Below, one piece after another: positions 8,403 to 25,103 of a DNA stretch of 64,000 bases (position 1 is its first letter; every line of letters begins with the position of its first letter). This DNA comes from Lachnospiraceae bacterium Marseille-Q4251 (GTDB taxonomy: Bacteria; Bacillota; Clostridia; Lachnospirales; Lachnospiraceae). The notes below the pieces were generated by a model that had not been told where the DNA came from, did no database searches, and saw only the letters and a list, made by a program, of their open reading frames with translations. A program made the position numbers and the translations under genes. The stretch is taken from contig JAGTTO010000001.1 of assembly GCA_018223435.1 (NCBI GenBank), positions 2,232,001 through 2,296,000 on the forward strand, read 5' to 3'.

Positions 8403-9479
8403 ATGGTAATCGAATCGATCAAACTGGAAAATTTTAGAAATTATGAGACGCTGGAGCTTACGCTGGATCCCGGCACCAATATTTTTTACGGGGAAAATGC
8501 CCAGGGAAAGACAAATATCCTGGAGTCGGTCTATCTCTGCGGGACCACCAAGTCCCACAAAGGAAGCAAGGACCGGGAGATGATCCGTTTTGACCAGGAG
8601 GAAGCGCACATCCGCATGAAGCTTGACCGGGACGGAAGCTCCTACAGCATCGACATGCATCTCAAGAAAAACAGGCCCAAGGGAATTGCCATCAACGGCG
8701 TGCCCATACGGAAGGCGGGAGAACTTCTGGGTCTGGGAAACTTTGTATTTTTTTCTCCGGAAGATCTGAATATCATCAAAAGCGGACCGGGAGAGCGGCG
8801 GCGTTTCATGGATCTGGAGCTCTGCCAGCTCTCGAAGGTCTATCTTTTCCAGCTGTCCAATTACAACAAGATCCTGAATCAGCGGAACAAGCTGCTCAAG
8901 GAGATCACGTTCCGCCCGGAATACCTGGATACGCTGGACGTCTGGGACCGCCAGCTCGTTCAGTACGGGGAACGGGTCATCCGGGAGAGGGAAAAATTTG
9001 TCGGCCGTTTAAACGAGATCATAGGCGGAATCCATCAGCGCCTTTCCGGAGGACGGGAGACTCTGGTGATCCATTATGAGAAAAATGTGGAGCCGGAAGA
9101 GTTTGAAGCAAGGCTTACGGCCAACCGGGACCGGGATCTGAAGCTCCGTACGACCCAGGTGGGACCCCACAGGGATGATCTCTGCTTCGATATCGGCGGT
9201 ATGGATATCCGGAAATTCGGTTCCCAGGGGCAGCAGCGTACGGCAGCGCTTTCTCTGAAGCTTTCCGAGATCGAGCTGGTGAAGCAGGAAATCAAGGATA
9301 CGCCGGTGCTTCTTCTGGACGACGTGCTCTCGGAGCTTGACAGCAGCAGGCAGAAATATCTTCTGGACGGCATTCATGATATACAGACACTGATCACCTG
9401 TACGGGACTCGATGAGTTTGTCGAGAACCGTTTTGAGATAAATAAAGTATTTCGGGTAAGCGATGGAGTAGTAACTTAA
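8403..9479 (+). CDS. recF: DNA replication and repair protein RecF
   Basis: A 358-residue SMC-like ATPase. Walker A is GENAQGKTN, the signature region is GSQGQQRTAALSLKLSE, and Walker B is VLLLDDVLSELD. RecF helps load RecA at gapped DNA. The gene is 12 bases after yaaA and 12 before gyrB, so yaaA-recF-gyrB-gyrA are probably cotranscribed. Confidence 0.97.
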   Translation: MVIESIKLENFRNYETLELTLDPGTNIFYGENAQGKTNILESVYLCGTTKSHKGSKDREMIRFDQEEAHIRMKLDRDGSSYSIDMHLKKNRPKGIAINGVPIRKAGELLGLGNFVFFSPEDLNIIKSGPGERRRFMDLELCQLSKVYLFQLSNYNKILNQRNKLLKEITFRPEYLDTLDVWDRQLVQYGERVIREREKFVGRLNEIIGGIHQRLSGGRETLVIHYEKNVEPEEFEARLTANRDRDLKLRTTQVGPHRDDLCFDIGGMDIRKFGSQGQQRTAALSLKLSEIELVKQEIKDTPVLLLDDVLSELDSSRQKYLLDGIHDIQTLITCTGLDEFVENRFEINKVFRVSDGVVT

Positions 9480-9488
9480 GGAGGTTAG

Positions 9489-11420
<1,932 letters not shown>

Positions 11421-11431
11421 GAGGAGAAACC

Positions 11432-13951
<2,520 letters not shown>

Positions 13952-15298
13952 ATGAGCAGATTAAGAAGAATCATCGCGGTGTGGGCGGCAAAGGCCACGG
14001 GCTTTGCCTGCCGGATCACCGGTAAACAGGGAGTGACTCTGGCCGGACAGATCGCTCTGAAGATCGATCCGGATATTTTAAAAGAGCTCTCCGGCCAGGT
14101 AAAGGAGAAGATCTTTGTCACCTGCGGAACCAACGGAAAAACCACCACCAACAACCTTCTCTGCTCCGCCATCGAGGCGGAGGGGAAAAAGGTGGTCTGC
14201 AACCATACGGGCTCCAATATGCTCAACGGTGTGGCAGCAGCCTTCGCCCAGAACGCTTCCTTAAGCGGCAATCTGAAGGCAGACTATGCCTGCATCGAGG
14301 TGGACGAGGCTTCTACAGTCCGGATTTTTCCACATTTCAAGCCGGATTACATGGTGCTGACCAATCTCTTCCGGGACCAGCTGGACCGGTACGGTGAGAT
14401 CGACATTACCATGAATCTTCTGAAAAAAGCCATGGAGATGGCGCCGGAAATGGAAGTCATCGTAAACGGAGACGATTCCCTTTCCACCTATCTTGCCATG
14501 GAAAGCGGAAATCCTTATGTGACCTTCGGTATCGGAGAGCAGTATTTCAAGGATCAGAAGGATTCCGGTGAGATCCGGGAGGGCACCTTCTGCAAAAAAT
14601 GCGGCTCCAGGATGGAGTATCATTTTTATCATTACAGCCAGCTGGGAGATTATTACTGCCCCAACTGCGGCTTCAAACGGCCGAAGCTTACCTACAATGC
14701 CCTTAAAGTTCACGCCGGGGATAATCTGTCCTTTGAGGTGAACGGAACGGCCATTGAGGCCAATTACAGAGGCTTTTACAACATCTACAACATTCTGGCG
14801 GCTTATGCAGCAGGAAAAGAGGCGGGCTTAAAGCTCACGGCCTACAACCGTGTCTTAAGAAAATACAGCCCGGAAAACGGCCGGAACGAGGCCTTCCACA
14901 TCGACGGAACGGACATCATCCTTAACCTGGCGAAAAATCCGGCGGGCTTCAACCAGAATATCTCCGCAGTTATGGAAGATACGAAGGAAAAAGACCTGAT
15001 TATCCTGATCAACGACAACAGTCAGGACGGCATCGACGTCTCCTGGCTCTGGGACGTGGATTTCGACCGGTTTAAGAATGCGGGGATTCATTCCATCACG
15101 GTGAGCGGCATCCGCTGCCGGGATATGCAGCTTCGGCTGAAATATGTGGACATTCCCTCGATTCTCGAGCCGGATATTGAGAAGGCTATCCAGGACCGCA
15201 TCAAAGACGGTGTGAAGAACCTCTATGTGCTGGTAAACTATACCGGTCTTTATAAGACCCACAACATTCTGAAGAAACTGGAGGGAGAGCAGAAATGA
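13952..15298 (+). CDS. murT: lipid II isoglutaminyl synthase, MurT subunit
   Basis: A 448-residue Mur-ligase-fold protein. The ATP-binding loop CGTNGKTTTNN is at about 66-76. A four-cysteine ribbon (CKKCG near 212 and CPNCG near 231) interrupts the central domain, as in MurT. It ends with the DUF1727-type C-terminal domain. MurT supplies the ATP-dependent step that amidates the D-glutamate of lipid II, using ammonia from GatD. It begins immediately after the gyrA stop and overlaps gatD by 4 bases, indicating translational coupling. Confidence 0.93.
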   Translation: MSRLRRIIAVWAAKATGFACRITGKQGVTLAGQIALKIDPDILKELSGQVKEKIFVTCGTNGKTTTNNLLCSAIEAEGKKVVCNHTGSNMLNGVAAAFAQNASLSGNLKADYACIEVDEASTVRIFPHFKPDYMVLTNLFRDQLDRYGEIDITMNLLKKAMEMAPEMEVIVNGDDSLSTYLAMESGNPYVTFGIGEQYFKDQKDSGEIREGTFCKKCGSRMEYHFYHYSQLGDYYCPNCGFKRPKLTYNALKVHAGDNLSFEVNGTAIEANYRGFYNIYNILAAYAAGKEAGLKLTAYNRVLRKYSPENGRNEAFHIDGTDIILNLAKNPAGFNQNISAVMEDTKEKDLIILINDNSQDGIDVSWLWDVDFDRFKNAGIHSITVSGIRCRDMQLRLKYVDIPSILEPDIEKAIQDRIKDGVKNLYVLVNYTGLYKTHNILKKLEGEQK

Positions 15299-16023
15299 AC
15301 ATTACCATTGGCCATCTTTATCCGGATCTTCTGAATCTTTACGGAGACCGGGGAAATATCCAGTGCCTGAAGAAACGCTGTGAGTGGAGAGGGATCCGGG
15401 CGGAAGTAAAAGAGTTTCGCTCGGGGGATAAAGTAGATTTTCAGGATCTTGACATTGTACTCTTGGGCGGCGGTTCCGACCGGGAGCAGATGATCGTCTG
15501 CAACAAGCTCAAGGAGATCCGCGAGGATTTCAAGGAGTATGTGGAGTCGGACGGCGTCGTCATCGCTGTCTGCGGCGGCTATCAGCTTCTTGGAAAATAT
15601 TACCAGACCGACGACGGGCTCATCGAGGGCCTGGAGCTGGTGGATCTCTATACCGAGCAGAAGGAAGGCCGTCTGATCTCAAATATCGTCTTAAAGAGCG
15701 ATCTTTTTGACTTACCGGTAGTGGGATTCGAGAACCATGGAGGAAGGACCTTTATCGGGGCAAATAAGCCCTTCGGGAAGGTACTTTACGGCAACGGTAA
15801 CGACGGGGAATCCGGTTATGAGGGCGTGGTCTACAAAAACGTCATCGGAACCTACCTTCATGGGCCGCTCCTGCCGAAAAATCCCCAGGTGGCAGACTAT
15901 CTCATCCGGAAAGCCCTGGAGAGAAAATACAACCGTCCCATGGAACTGAAGGCGCTGGATGACAGCGAGGAAAAAGGGGCAAACGACTATATTTATAACC
16001 GTTTTGTAAAAAAAGCAGAATAA
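15295..16023 (+). CDS. gatD: lipid II isoglutaminyl synthase, glutaminase subunit GatD
   Basis: A 242-residue class I glutamine amidotransferase of the CobB/CobQ type. The nucleophile is Cys93 in IAVCGGYQLLG and the catalytic histidine is in GTYLHGPLLPKNP. It supplies ammonia to MurT for amidating lipid II. The ATG overlaps the end of murT by 4 bases. Confidence 0.94.
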   Translation: MNITIGHLYPDLLNLYGDRGNIQCLKKRCEWRGIRAEVKEFRSGDKVDFQDLDIVLLGGGSDREQMIVCNKLKEIREDFKEYVESDGVVIAVCGGYQLLGKYYQTDDGLIEGLELVDLYTEQKEGRLISNIVLKSDLFDLPVVGFENHGGRTFIGANKPFGKVLYGNGNDGESGYEGVVYKNVIGTYLHGPLLPKNPQVADYLIRKALERKYNRPMELKALDDSEEKGANDYIYNRFVKKAE

Positions 16024-16034
16024 AGAGCAGTAAG

Positions 16035-16076
16035 ACCGGGAAGAAACTGTCGGCAGGGATTTTTTTCCGGTTTTTC
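16035..16076 (+). terminator. terminator after gatD
   Basis: ACCGG (16035-16039) pairs with CCGGT (16067-16071), and the A/G-rich and T-rich inner strands extend the stem. It runs into TTTTTC. It probably ends the gyrase-murT-gatD transcript. Confidence 0.6.
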
Positions 16077-16088
16077 TTATCCACAGAT

Positions 16089-16119
16089 TTGACTCTACAA
16101 CAGCTGTAGGGTTTAAGAT
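16089..16119 (+). promoter_or_regulatory. MerR-type promoter/operator of the MATE gene
   Basis: A -35 TTGACT (16089-16094) and a -10 TAAGAT (16114-16119) are separated by 19 bases instead of 17. The spacer is filled by the dyad ACTCTACA (16092-16099) / TGTAGGGT (16105-16112), one mismatch, around ACAGC. A long spacer carrying a dyad is the known layout of promoters activated by MerR-family regulators through DNA untwisting. No merR gene lies nearby. Confidence 0.7.
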
Positions 16120-16149
16120 CGAGAAAAACGTAAAGGAGAATATAAATCC

Positions 16150-17496
16150 ATGGAAAAAAATCTGACCAGTGGAAGTGTGCTGAAAAATCTTGTATATTTC
16201 TCTCTGCCTTATCTCTTATCTTATTTTTTGCAGACTCTTTACGGAATGGCGGATCTTTTTATCATTGGTCAGTTTGAGGGCGTGGCAGGAACCACGGCGG
16301 TCTCTGTCGGAAGCCAGGTCATGCATATGCTGACTGTGATGATTGTGGGCCTTGCCATGGGCGCTACCGTGAGCATTGGCCAGGCCGTAGGGGCCAAGGA
16401 CAGGAAAAAAGCGGCAGACTGCACGGGAAATACAGTTACGGTCTTTCTGGTGCTCTCTGTGATTCTGACGGCGGTGTTGCTTCTTTCCGTGCGAGGTATC
16501 GTTTCAGTCATGTCAACCCCGGAGGAAGCTGTGGAGGGAACGGTTCGTTATCTGATAGTCTGCTTTCTCGGCATTCCTTTTATCACTGCCTACAATATCA
16601 TCAGCTCTATTTTCCGCGGCCTGGGAGATTCCAAAAGTCCCATGTACTTTATCGCCGTGGCCTGCGGAGTAAATATTGTGCTGGACTACCTTTTTATGGG
16701 AGCGTTTCACCTGGGACCTGTGGGCGCTGCACTTGGAACTACCCTCTCCCAGGCAGTCAGTGTGGGCGTGTCCTTTCTTATGATGAAAAAAAGAAAAACT
16801 GGCATTTCTCTTCATAAGGAGAACTTTCTTCCGAAGAAGGCAGTCATGCTCCAGCTTTTTCAGATCGGGATTCCCATCGCTTTTCAGGATGGGCTGATTC
16901 AGATTGCTTTCATTATCATAACGATCATTGCGAACCGCAGAGGTTTAAACGATGCGGCGGCAGTGGGCATTGTAGAAAAAGTCATCAGCTTCCTTTTCCT
17001 GGTGCCTTCCTCCATGCTTTCCTCCGTCTCTGCCCTTGGCGCGCAGAATTTTGGCGCCGGAAAACCGGAGAGGGCCGTGGAGACTTTAAAATATGCAATC
17101 ATGATTGCCGTGGGCTTTGGCCTTACGGTGGCTGTGGTGATCCAGTTTGCGGCAGATCCGGTGGTGAGCCTTTTCACAGATAATGGAACCGTGATCCATT
17201 CCGGGGGCCAGTATCTGAGGGGCTATATCTGGGACTGCGTCTTTGCGGGAATCCATTTCAGCTTCAGCGGCTACTTCTGTGCCTGCCAGAAGTCGGGGCT
17301 TTCCTTTCTACATAATATCACGGCCATCGTTCTCGTCCGGGTACCCGGAGTCTATCTGATGTCAAAGCTTTTTTCAGATACGCTCTATCCCATGGGACTG
17401 GCTACAGCAGCAGGCTCACTGCTTTCCGTGATTATCTGTGTTATTGCTTTTACCATTCTATTGAAAAAAGAGCGGGAAAATAAAGCATTCCGGTGA
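16150..17496 (+). CDS. MATE family efflux transporter
   Basis: A 448-residue polytopic protein with about 12 membrane segments and two MatE halves. The N-terminus is typical of the family (LVYFSLPYLLSYFLQTLYGMADLFIIGQF). MATE proteins export cationic drugs and other solutes using Na+ or H+ gradients; the substrate cannot be read from the sequence. The gene stands alone behind a MerR-like promoter, consistent with drug-inducible expression. AAGGAG precedes the start by about 11 bases. Confidence 0.9.
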   Translation: MEKNLTSGSVLKNLVYFSLPYLLSYFLQTLYGMADLFIIGQFEGVAGTTAVSVGSQVMHMLTVMIVGLAMGATVSIGQAVGAKDRKKAADCTGNTVTVFLVLSVILTAVLLLSVRGIVSVMSTPEEAVEGTVRYLIVCFLGIPFITAYNIISSIFRGLGDSKSPMYFIAVACGVNIVLDYLFMGAFHLGPVGAALGTTLSQAVSVGVSFLMMKKRKTGISLHKENFLPKKAVMLQLFQIGIPIAFQDGLIQIAFIIITIIANRRGLNDAAAVGIVEKVISFLFLVPSSMLSSVSALGAQNFGAGKPERAVETLKYAIMIAVGFGLTVAVVIQFAADPVVSLFTDNGTVIHSGGQYLRGYIWDCVFAGIHFSFSGYFCACQKSGLSFLHNITAIVLVRVPGVYLMSKLFSDTLYPMGLATAAGSLLSVIICVIAFTILLKKERENKAFR

Positions 17497-17532
17497 TACA
17501 AAATAAATAATTGAAAAAAATTAAAAAAAGCA

Positions 17533-17561
17533 TTGACAAAAGTAAATTCATAAAGTATAAT
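17533..17561 (+). promoter_or_regulatory. promoter of tRNA-Ser
   Basis: Consensus TTGACA (17533-17538) and TATAAT (17556-17561) are separated by exactly 17 bases, 51 bases ahead of tRNA-Ser. Confidence 0.85.
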
Positions 17562-17612
17562 TTCAAATGCGTCACTGATGAACGCTGTTCAAAACTGAAT
17601 GCATTTGAATTT

Positions 17613-17700
17613 GGAGAAGTACTCAAGTGGCTGAAGAGGCGCCCCTGCTAAGGGTGTAGACCGTTCACGCGGTGCGAGGGTTCAAATCCCTCCTTCTCCG
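17613..17700 (+). tRNA. tRNA-Ser (anticodon GCT)
   Basis: An 88-base tRNA with a long variable arm, as expected for serine. The acceptor stem pairs GGAGAAG with CTTCTCC; discriminator base G. The anticodon loop reads CTGCTAA, anticodon GCT, decoding AGC/AGU. No CCA is encoded. It has its own consensus promoter and precedes the rrn promoters. Confidence 0.95.
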
Positions 17701-17756
17701 TATTTTTTCTGAATAAACAGAAAAAAATAAAAAATTCAAAAAGTTGAAAAAAGTTG

Positions 17757-17785
17757 TTGACAACAGCGAAAAACAGTGATAAAAT
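17757..17785 (+). promoter_or_regulatory. rrn promoter P1
   Basis: TTGACA (17757-17762) and TAAAAT (17780-17785) with 17-base spacing, in an A-rich stretch that could act as an UP element, about 255 bases ahead of 16S. Confidence 0.75.
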
Positions 17786-17849
17786 CAATACTCGCTGAGT
17801 GAGTTGCAAAAGAACTTCAAAAAACTTTTGAAAAAAGTTAAAAAAGTTC

Positions 17850-17878
17850 TTGACAAACAAAACAAAGCCTGATATAAT
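17850..17878 (+). promoter_or_regulatory. rrn promoter P2
   Basis: Perfect consensus TTGACA (17850-17855) and TATAAT (17873-17878) with 17-base spacing, preceded by an A/T-rich tract. It is the second of tandem rRNA promoters. The leader between here and 16S contains no gene. Confidence 0.88.
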
Positions 17879-18040
17879 AAAGAAGTTGCTGCTGAGACAG
17901 CAACAAAGAAAGAACCTTGATAACTGAACAGTGACATATCCTTGAAAGTTCAAAAGAATATAGTTCTTAAAGAACAAAACCAAAGTAAATAAAACGGGAT
18001 AAAAAATTAGCCAAGCTAAGTTTTGATCCTGGACAAACTT

Positions 18041-19577
<1,537 letters not shown>

Positions 19578-19707
19578 AAAAGAGCTAGTAGAGGATAGTC
19601 ACTGTTGAGTTATCAATGCGTGAACACTTAATGAAGCCGGAGGCTGAATTTAGTGTGGAACGTAGTTCTGTCGACAAAAGGAGACAGAACTTCCGATAAC
19701 TAAATAT

Positions 19708-19826
19708 TTCCGGTGGCGATGCGCCTGGGGGTCACACCCGTTCCCATCCCGAACACGATGGTTAAGACCCAGGCGGCCGATGGTACTTTGCTGGAGACGG
19801 CACGGGAGAGCAGGTGGCTGCCGGAA
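19708..19826 (+). rRNA. rrf: 5S ribosomal RNA (between 16S and 23S)
   Basis: A 119-base 5S with terminal helix TTCCGG/CCGGAA and the conserved core GGGGTCACACCCGTTCCCATCCCGAACACG. It sits about 136 bases after 16S and 400 bases before 23S, not in the canonical position after 23S. An adjacent GTTCTGTC/GACAGAAC hairpin just upstream is a likely processing stem. Confidence 0.95.
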
Positions 19827-20226
19827 TTAAAAAAGAAAGCATTAAGCTTTTTATATAGAACAGACATGTTCTAGCCCGTAAGAGGATGAATACTCAGCGG
19901 ACAAGGATGAACGTGTTAACCTGTTTCAGCGGGGAAGCGCTGTTGTATATAACTGGTTTTACCAGTGATCTAAGATTAAAAAACTTTTAGTCTTAGATGG
20001 CTGATAAAACAGCCAAATGAACATGTACCTTGAAAACCGCATACAGAAAAGAAAGTTTTTTCTTAAATATTTAAGAGAAAGACATCCGAGGAGATTACCG
20101 AGAGGTAATCGCAAGACGTAGTGGAATCTGGTTTTTAACTTTCATTTGAATGTTAGAAACATCGGAAACCATGAACTTGATAAAAACCCAGACCAACTGC
20201 CGTGACGCTACATGGCAGAGAAAGTT
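19827..20226 (+). other. 5S-23S internal transcribed spacer, no gene
   Basis: This 400-base spacer contains no tRNA; the Ile/Ala tRNAs often found here in other bacteria are absent. I see processing-type hairpins, for example CTAAGA...TCTTAG around 19971-19998, and sequences flanking 23S (AACTGCCGTG... upstream) that could pair with the 3' flank to form the RNase III stem. Confidence 0.7.
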
Positions 20227-23119
<2,893 letters not shown>

Positions 23120-23252
23120 AGCCGAGGTTGTTCTGTAAGCGAAGCGAGCAGAACTTCCTCAAGGCAGTCTGGGTAGAAGAAAATCGGATGGAAGAAATAA
23201 ATTTCTGTGTGTGGTTTTGAAGGTACATAAGCCTTCAACCGAAAGGTTGGAT

Positions 23253-23326
23253 GGCCCAGTGGCTCAGTTGGTTAGAGCGCCGCCCTGTCACGGCGGAGGT
23301 CACGGGTTCGAGTCCCGTCTGGGTCG
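23253..23326 (+). tRNA. tRNA-Asp (anticodon GTC)
   Basis: Acceptor GGCCCAG pairs with CTGGGTC, discriminator G; the anticodon loop reads CTGTCAC. It is the first of seven tRNAs in the rrn tail. No CCA is encoded. Confidence 0.95.
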
Positions 23327-23353
23327 TTTCATTCGAAAGAATGAAATGAATAT

Positions 23354-23426
23354 GGGGTCTTAGCTCAGCTGGGAGAGCATCTGCCTTACAAGCAGAGGGT
23401 CATAGGTTCGAGCCCTATAGGCCCCA
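23354..23426 (+). tRNA. tRNA-Val (anticodon TAC)
   Basis: Acceptor GGGGTCT pairs with AGGCCCC, discriminator A; the anticodon loop CTTACAA gives TAC. Standard 73-base cloverleaf. Confidence 0.95.
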
Positions 23427-23451
23427 TATAAAGCCTAATGATTTCACTTAT

Positions 23452-23524
23452 GCCGATGTGGCTCAATTGGCAGAGCAGCTGATTTGTAATCAGCAGGTTA
23501 TCGGTTCGAGTCCGATCATCGGCT
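23452..23524 (+). tRNA. tRNA-Thr (anticodon TGT)
   Basis: Acceptor GCCGATG pairs with CATCGGC, discriminator T; the anticodon loop TTTGTAA gives TGT. Confidence 0.95.
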
Positions 23525-23552
23525 TGCATTTCCAAAAGAAATGTGTTATAAT
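23524..23552 (+). promoter_or_regulatory. possible internal promoter before tRNA-Tyr
   Basis: TTGCAT (23524-23529) and TATAAT (23547-23552) are 17 bases apart in the gap between tRNA-Thr and tRNA-Tyr. It could drive the last four tRNAs independently of the rrn promoters. Confidence 0.5.
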
Positions 23553-23566
23553 TAAATAGTTCTTAT

Positions 23567-23648
23567 GGATGGATTCCCGAGTGGCCAAAGGGGACAGACT
23601 GTAAATCTGCTGCAAATTGCTTCGGTGGTTCGAATCCACCTCCATCCA
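23567..23648 (+). tRNA. tRNA-Tyr (anticodon GTA)
   Basis: An 82-base type II tRNA with a long variable arm; acceptor GGATGGA pairs with TCCATCC, discriminator A; anticodon GTA in ACTGTAAAT. Confidence 0.95.
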
Positions 23649-23681
23649 TTTTCAACAAAACCTGTTGAAACAATTGCATAT

Positions 23682-23755
23682 CGCGGGATGGAGCAACCCG
23701 GAAGCTCGTCGGGCTCATAACCCGAAGGTTGTAGGTTCAAATCCTACTCCCGCAA
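23682..23755 (+). tRNA. initiator tRNA-fMet (anticodon CAT)
   Basis: It begins CGCGGGATGGAGCA, has anticodon CAT in GGCTCATAACCC, and its first base C faces A at position 72. The unpaired 1-72 pair and the GGG/CCC anticodon-stem pairs mark the initiator. Confidence 0.93.
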
Positions 23756-23761
23756 CTCAAT

Positions 23762-23834
<73 letters not shown>

Positions 23835-23843
23835 TTTTTCCTT

Positions 23844-23916
23844 GGGGTATTAGCTCAGTCGGTAGAGCACTTGACTTTTAATCAAGTTGTCCGGGGTTCG
23901 AATCCCCGATGCCTCA
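23844..23916 (+). tRNA. tRNA-Lys (anticodon TTT)
   Basis: Acceptor GGGGTAT pairs with ATGCCTC (one G-T pair), discriminator A; the anticodon loop CTTTTAA gives TTT. Last tRNA of the operon. Confidence 0.95.
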
Positions 23917-23925
23917 CTTTTATGA

Positions 23926-23960
23926 CAGAGACCTGTAGAAATACAGATCTCTGTTTTTTT
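23926..23960 (+). terminator. terminator of the rrn-tRNA operon
   Basis: CAGAGACCTGT pairs with ACAGATCTCTG (one mismatch) across a short loop and is followed by seven T's. It is placed right after tRNA-Lys. Confidence 0.9.
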
Positions 23961-24016
23961 ATTATGGAGACGAGGAAAATATACACACCTGTGCTGGTGC
24001 ATTTGATGACTGTTAA

Positions 24017-25084
24017 TCAGGAGACAACCTCAGACAGCGGTTTGAAGGTATAGCCCATCTCTTCCCAGCGCGTCAGAAGTTCATCGAGAATCTGGGCGTT
24101 GGTGGAGGAGGTGCTGTGAAGGAGAACGATGGCTCCGGGATGGATTCGTGTCAGGAGCTTGTCGAAGGCCTGATCTTTGGTGGGCTGGTTATCCTGGTAC
24201 CAGTCTACATAGGCGAGGCTCCAGAAGAAAGTTTCGTAGCCGAGATCCTTTGCCATCTGGAGATTGGGCTGGCTGTATATGCCCTGAGGGGGCCTGTAAT
24301 AGCGAGTCATCTCCTGGCCGGTAATTTCCCTGTAGAGATCCTCTACCTGGCTTAATTCCTTCGAGAAGGCCTCCTGAGTGGAGATTTTGGACATATCCGG
24401 ATGGGACCAGGTGTGATTGCCCACGGTATGGCCGTCGGCGAGCATCTGCTTTACGAGGTCGGGACTGGTAGAAAGAAAATTTCCTACCACAAAAAAGGTG
24501 GCCGGAACCTGATGTTTCTTCAGGGCCTCCAGGATGGCTGGCGTGTTGCCGTTTTCGTAACCGGCATCGAAGGTGAGAAAGATGACTTTTTCATCGGTGT
24601 TGGAGGCATAGTGGGCGTTGTAGGCGTTCAACTCCTCGATGGAGGCATTTCCGGTGGGACGCTGCCCTTCATTGGGAAAACTTAAGCCCCAGTTCGAACT
24701 GGGCAGAAGAAGACCGTCCAGGGTGGCAGGATCGGTGTCAGCGACGGAAAAGCTGAGGGAAACATTTTCCTGAGAAGTAAGGTCTGCGGAAAGCCCGGCA
24801 GAAGCCCCTGGCTCAGAGCGGGGAGTGGCGCTGCCAAAGTAGAGTTCCTGCTCCGAGACAGCATCAGAGGAAGCCGGCAGAAAATGACTTGTGACCCGTG
24901 AGGCCAGGGATCCGAAGACAAAGGCCACCGCCAGGATTCCTGTTGTGCGGAGGATTTTTTTCAGGGAGAAAGAATAGAAAAGGGCGGAAATTTTCTCAGA
25001 GTTCGGAAGGTGAGGGCGATGAAAAGCTGCCTGGAAAGAAGATTTGGCAGAACGGGGATGAAAAAATTTTGGGGTATGTATCAT
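24017..25084 (-). CDS. PdaA-like polysaccharide deacetylase, membrane anchored
   Basis: A 355-residue protein: a basic cytoplasmic N-terminus, one membrane segment (about 47-65), a low-complexity linker, then a NodB-type deacetylase domain (about 165-350). Motif 1 is TFDAGYEN (171-178, Asp173 metal/base) and motif 2 is HTWSH (224-228). The form TFDxGYENG followed by ILEALKKHQVPATFFVVGNF resembles B. subtilis PdaA, the N-acetylmuramate deacetylase needed for muramic delta-lactam in spore cortex. That role would imply a spore-former but is inferred. It is convergent with the rrn operon. Confidence 0.85.
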   Translation of the reverse strand: MIHTPKFFHPRSAKSSFQAAFHRPHLPNSEKISALFYSFSLKKILRTTGILAVAFVFGSLASRVTSHFLPASSDAVSEQELYFGSATPRSEPGASAGLSADLTSQENVSLSFSVADTDPATLDGLLLPSSNWGLSFPNEGQRPTGNASIEELNAYNAHYASNTDEKVIFLTFDAGYENGNTPAILEALKKHQVPATFFVVGNFLSTSPDLVKQMLADGHTVGNHTWSHPDMSKISTQEAFSKELSQVEDLYREITGQEMTRYYRPPQGIYSQPNLQMAKDLGYETFFWSLAYVDWYQDNQPTKDQAFDKLLTRIHPGAIVLLHSTSSTNAQILDELLTRWEEMGYTFKPLSEVVS

Positions 25085-25103
25085 AGAAGCTCCATAGGGC
25101 GTT

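Noticed and set aside
19827..20226. tRNA-Ile/tRNA-Ala in the rRNA spacer
   Set aside because: Searched by eye for T-arm (GGTTCGAATCC-like) and anticodon stems; none found.
23120..23252. Second 5S rRNA after 23S
   Set aside because: No 5S core sequence is present before tRNA-Asp.
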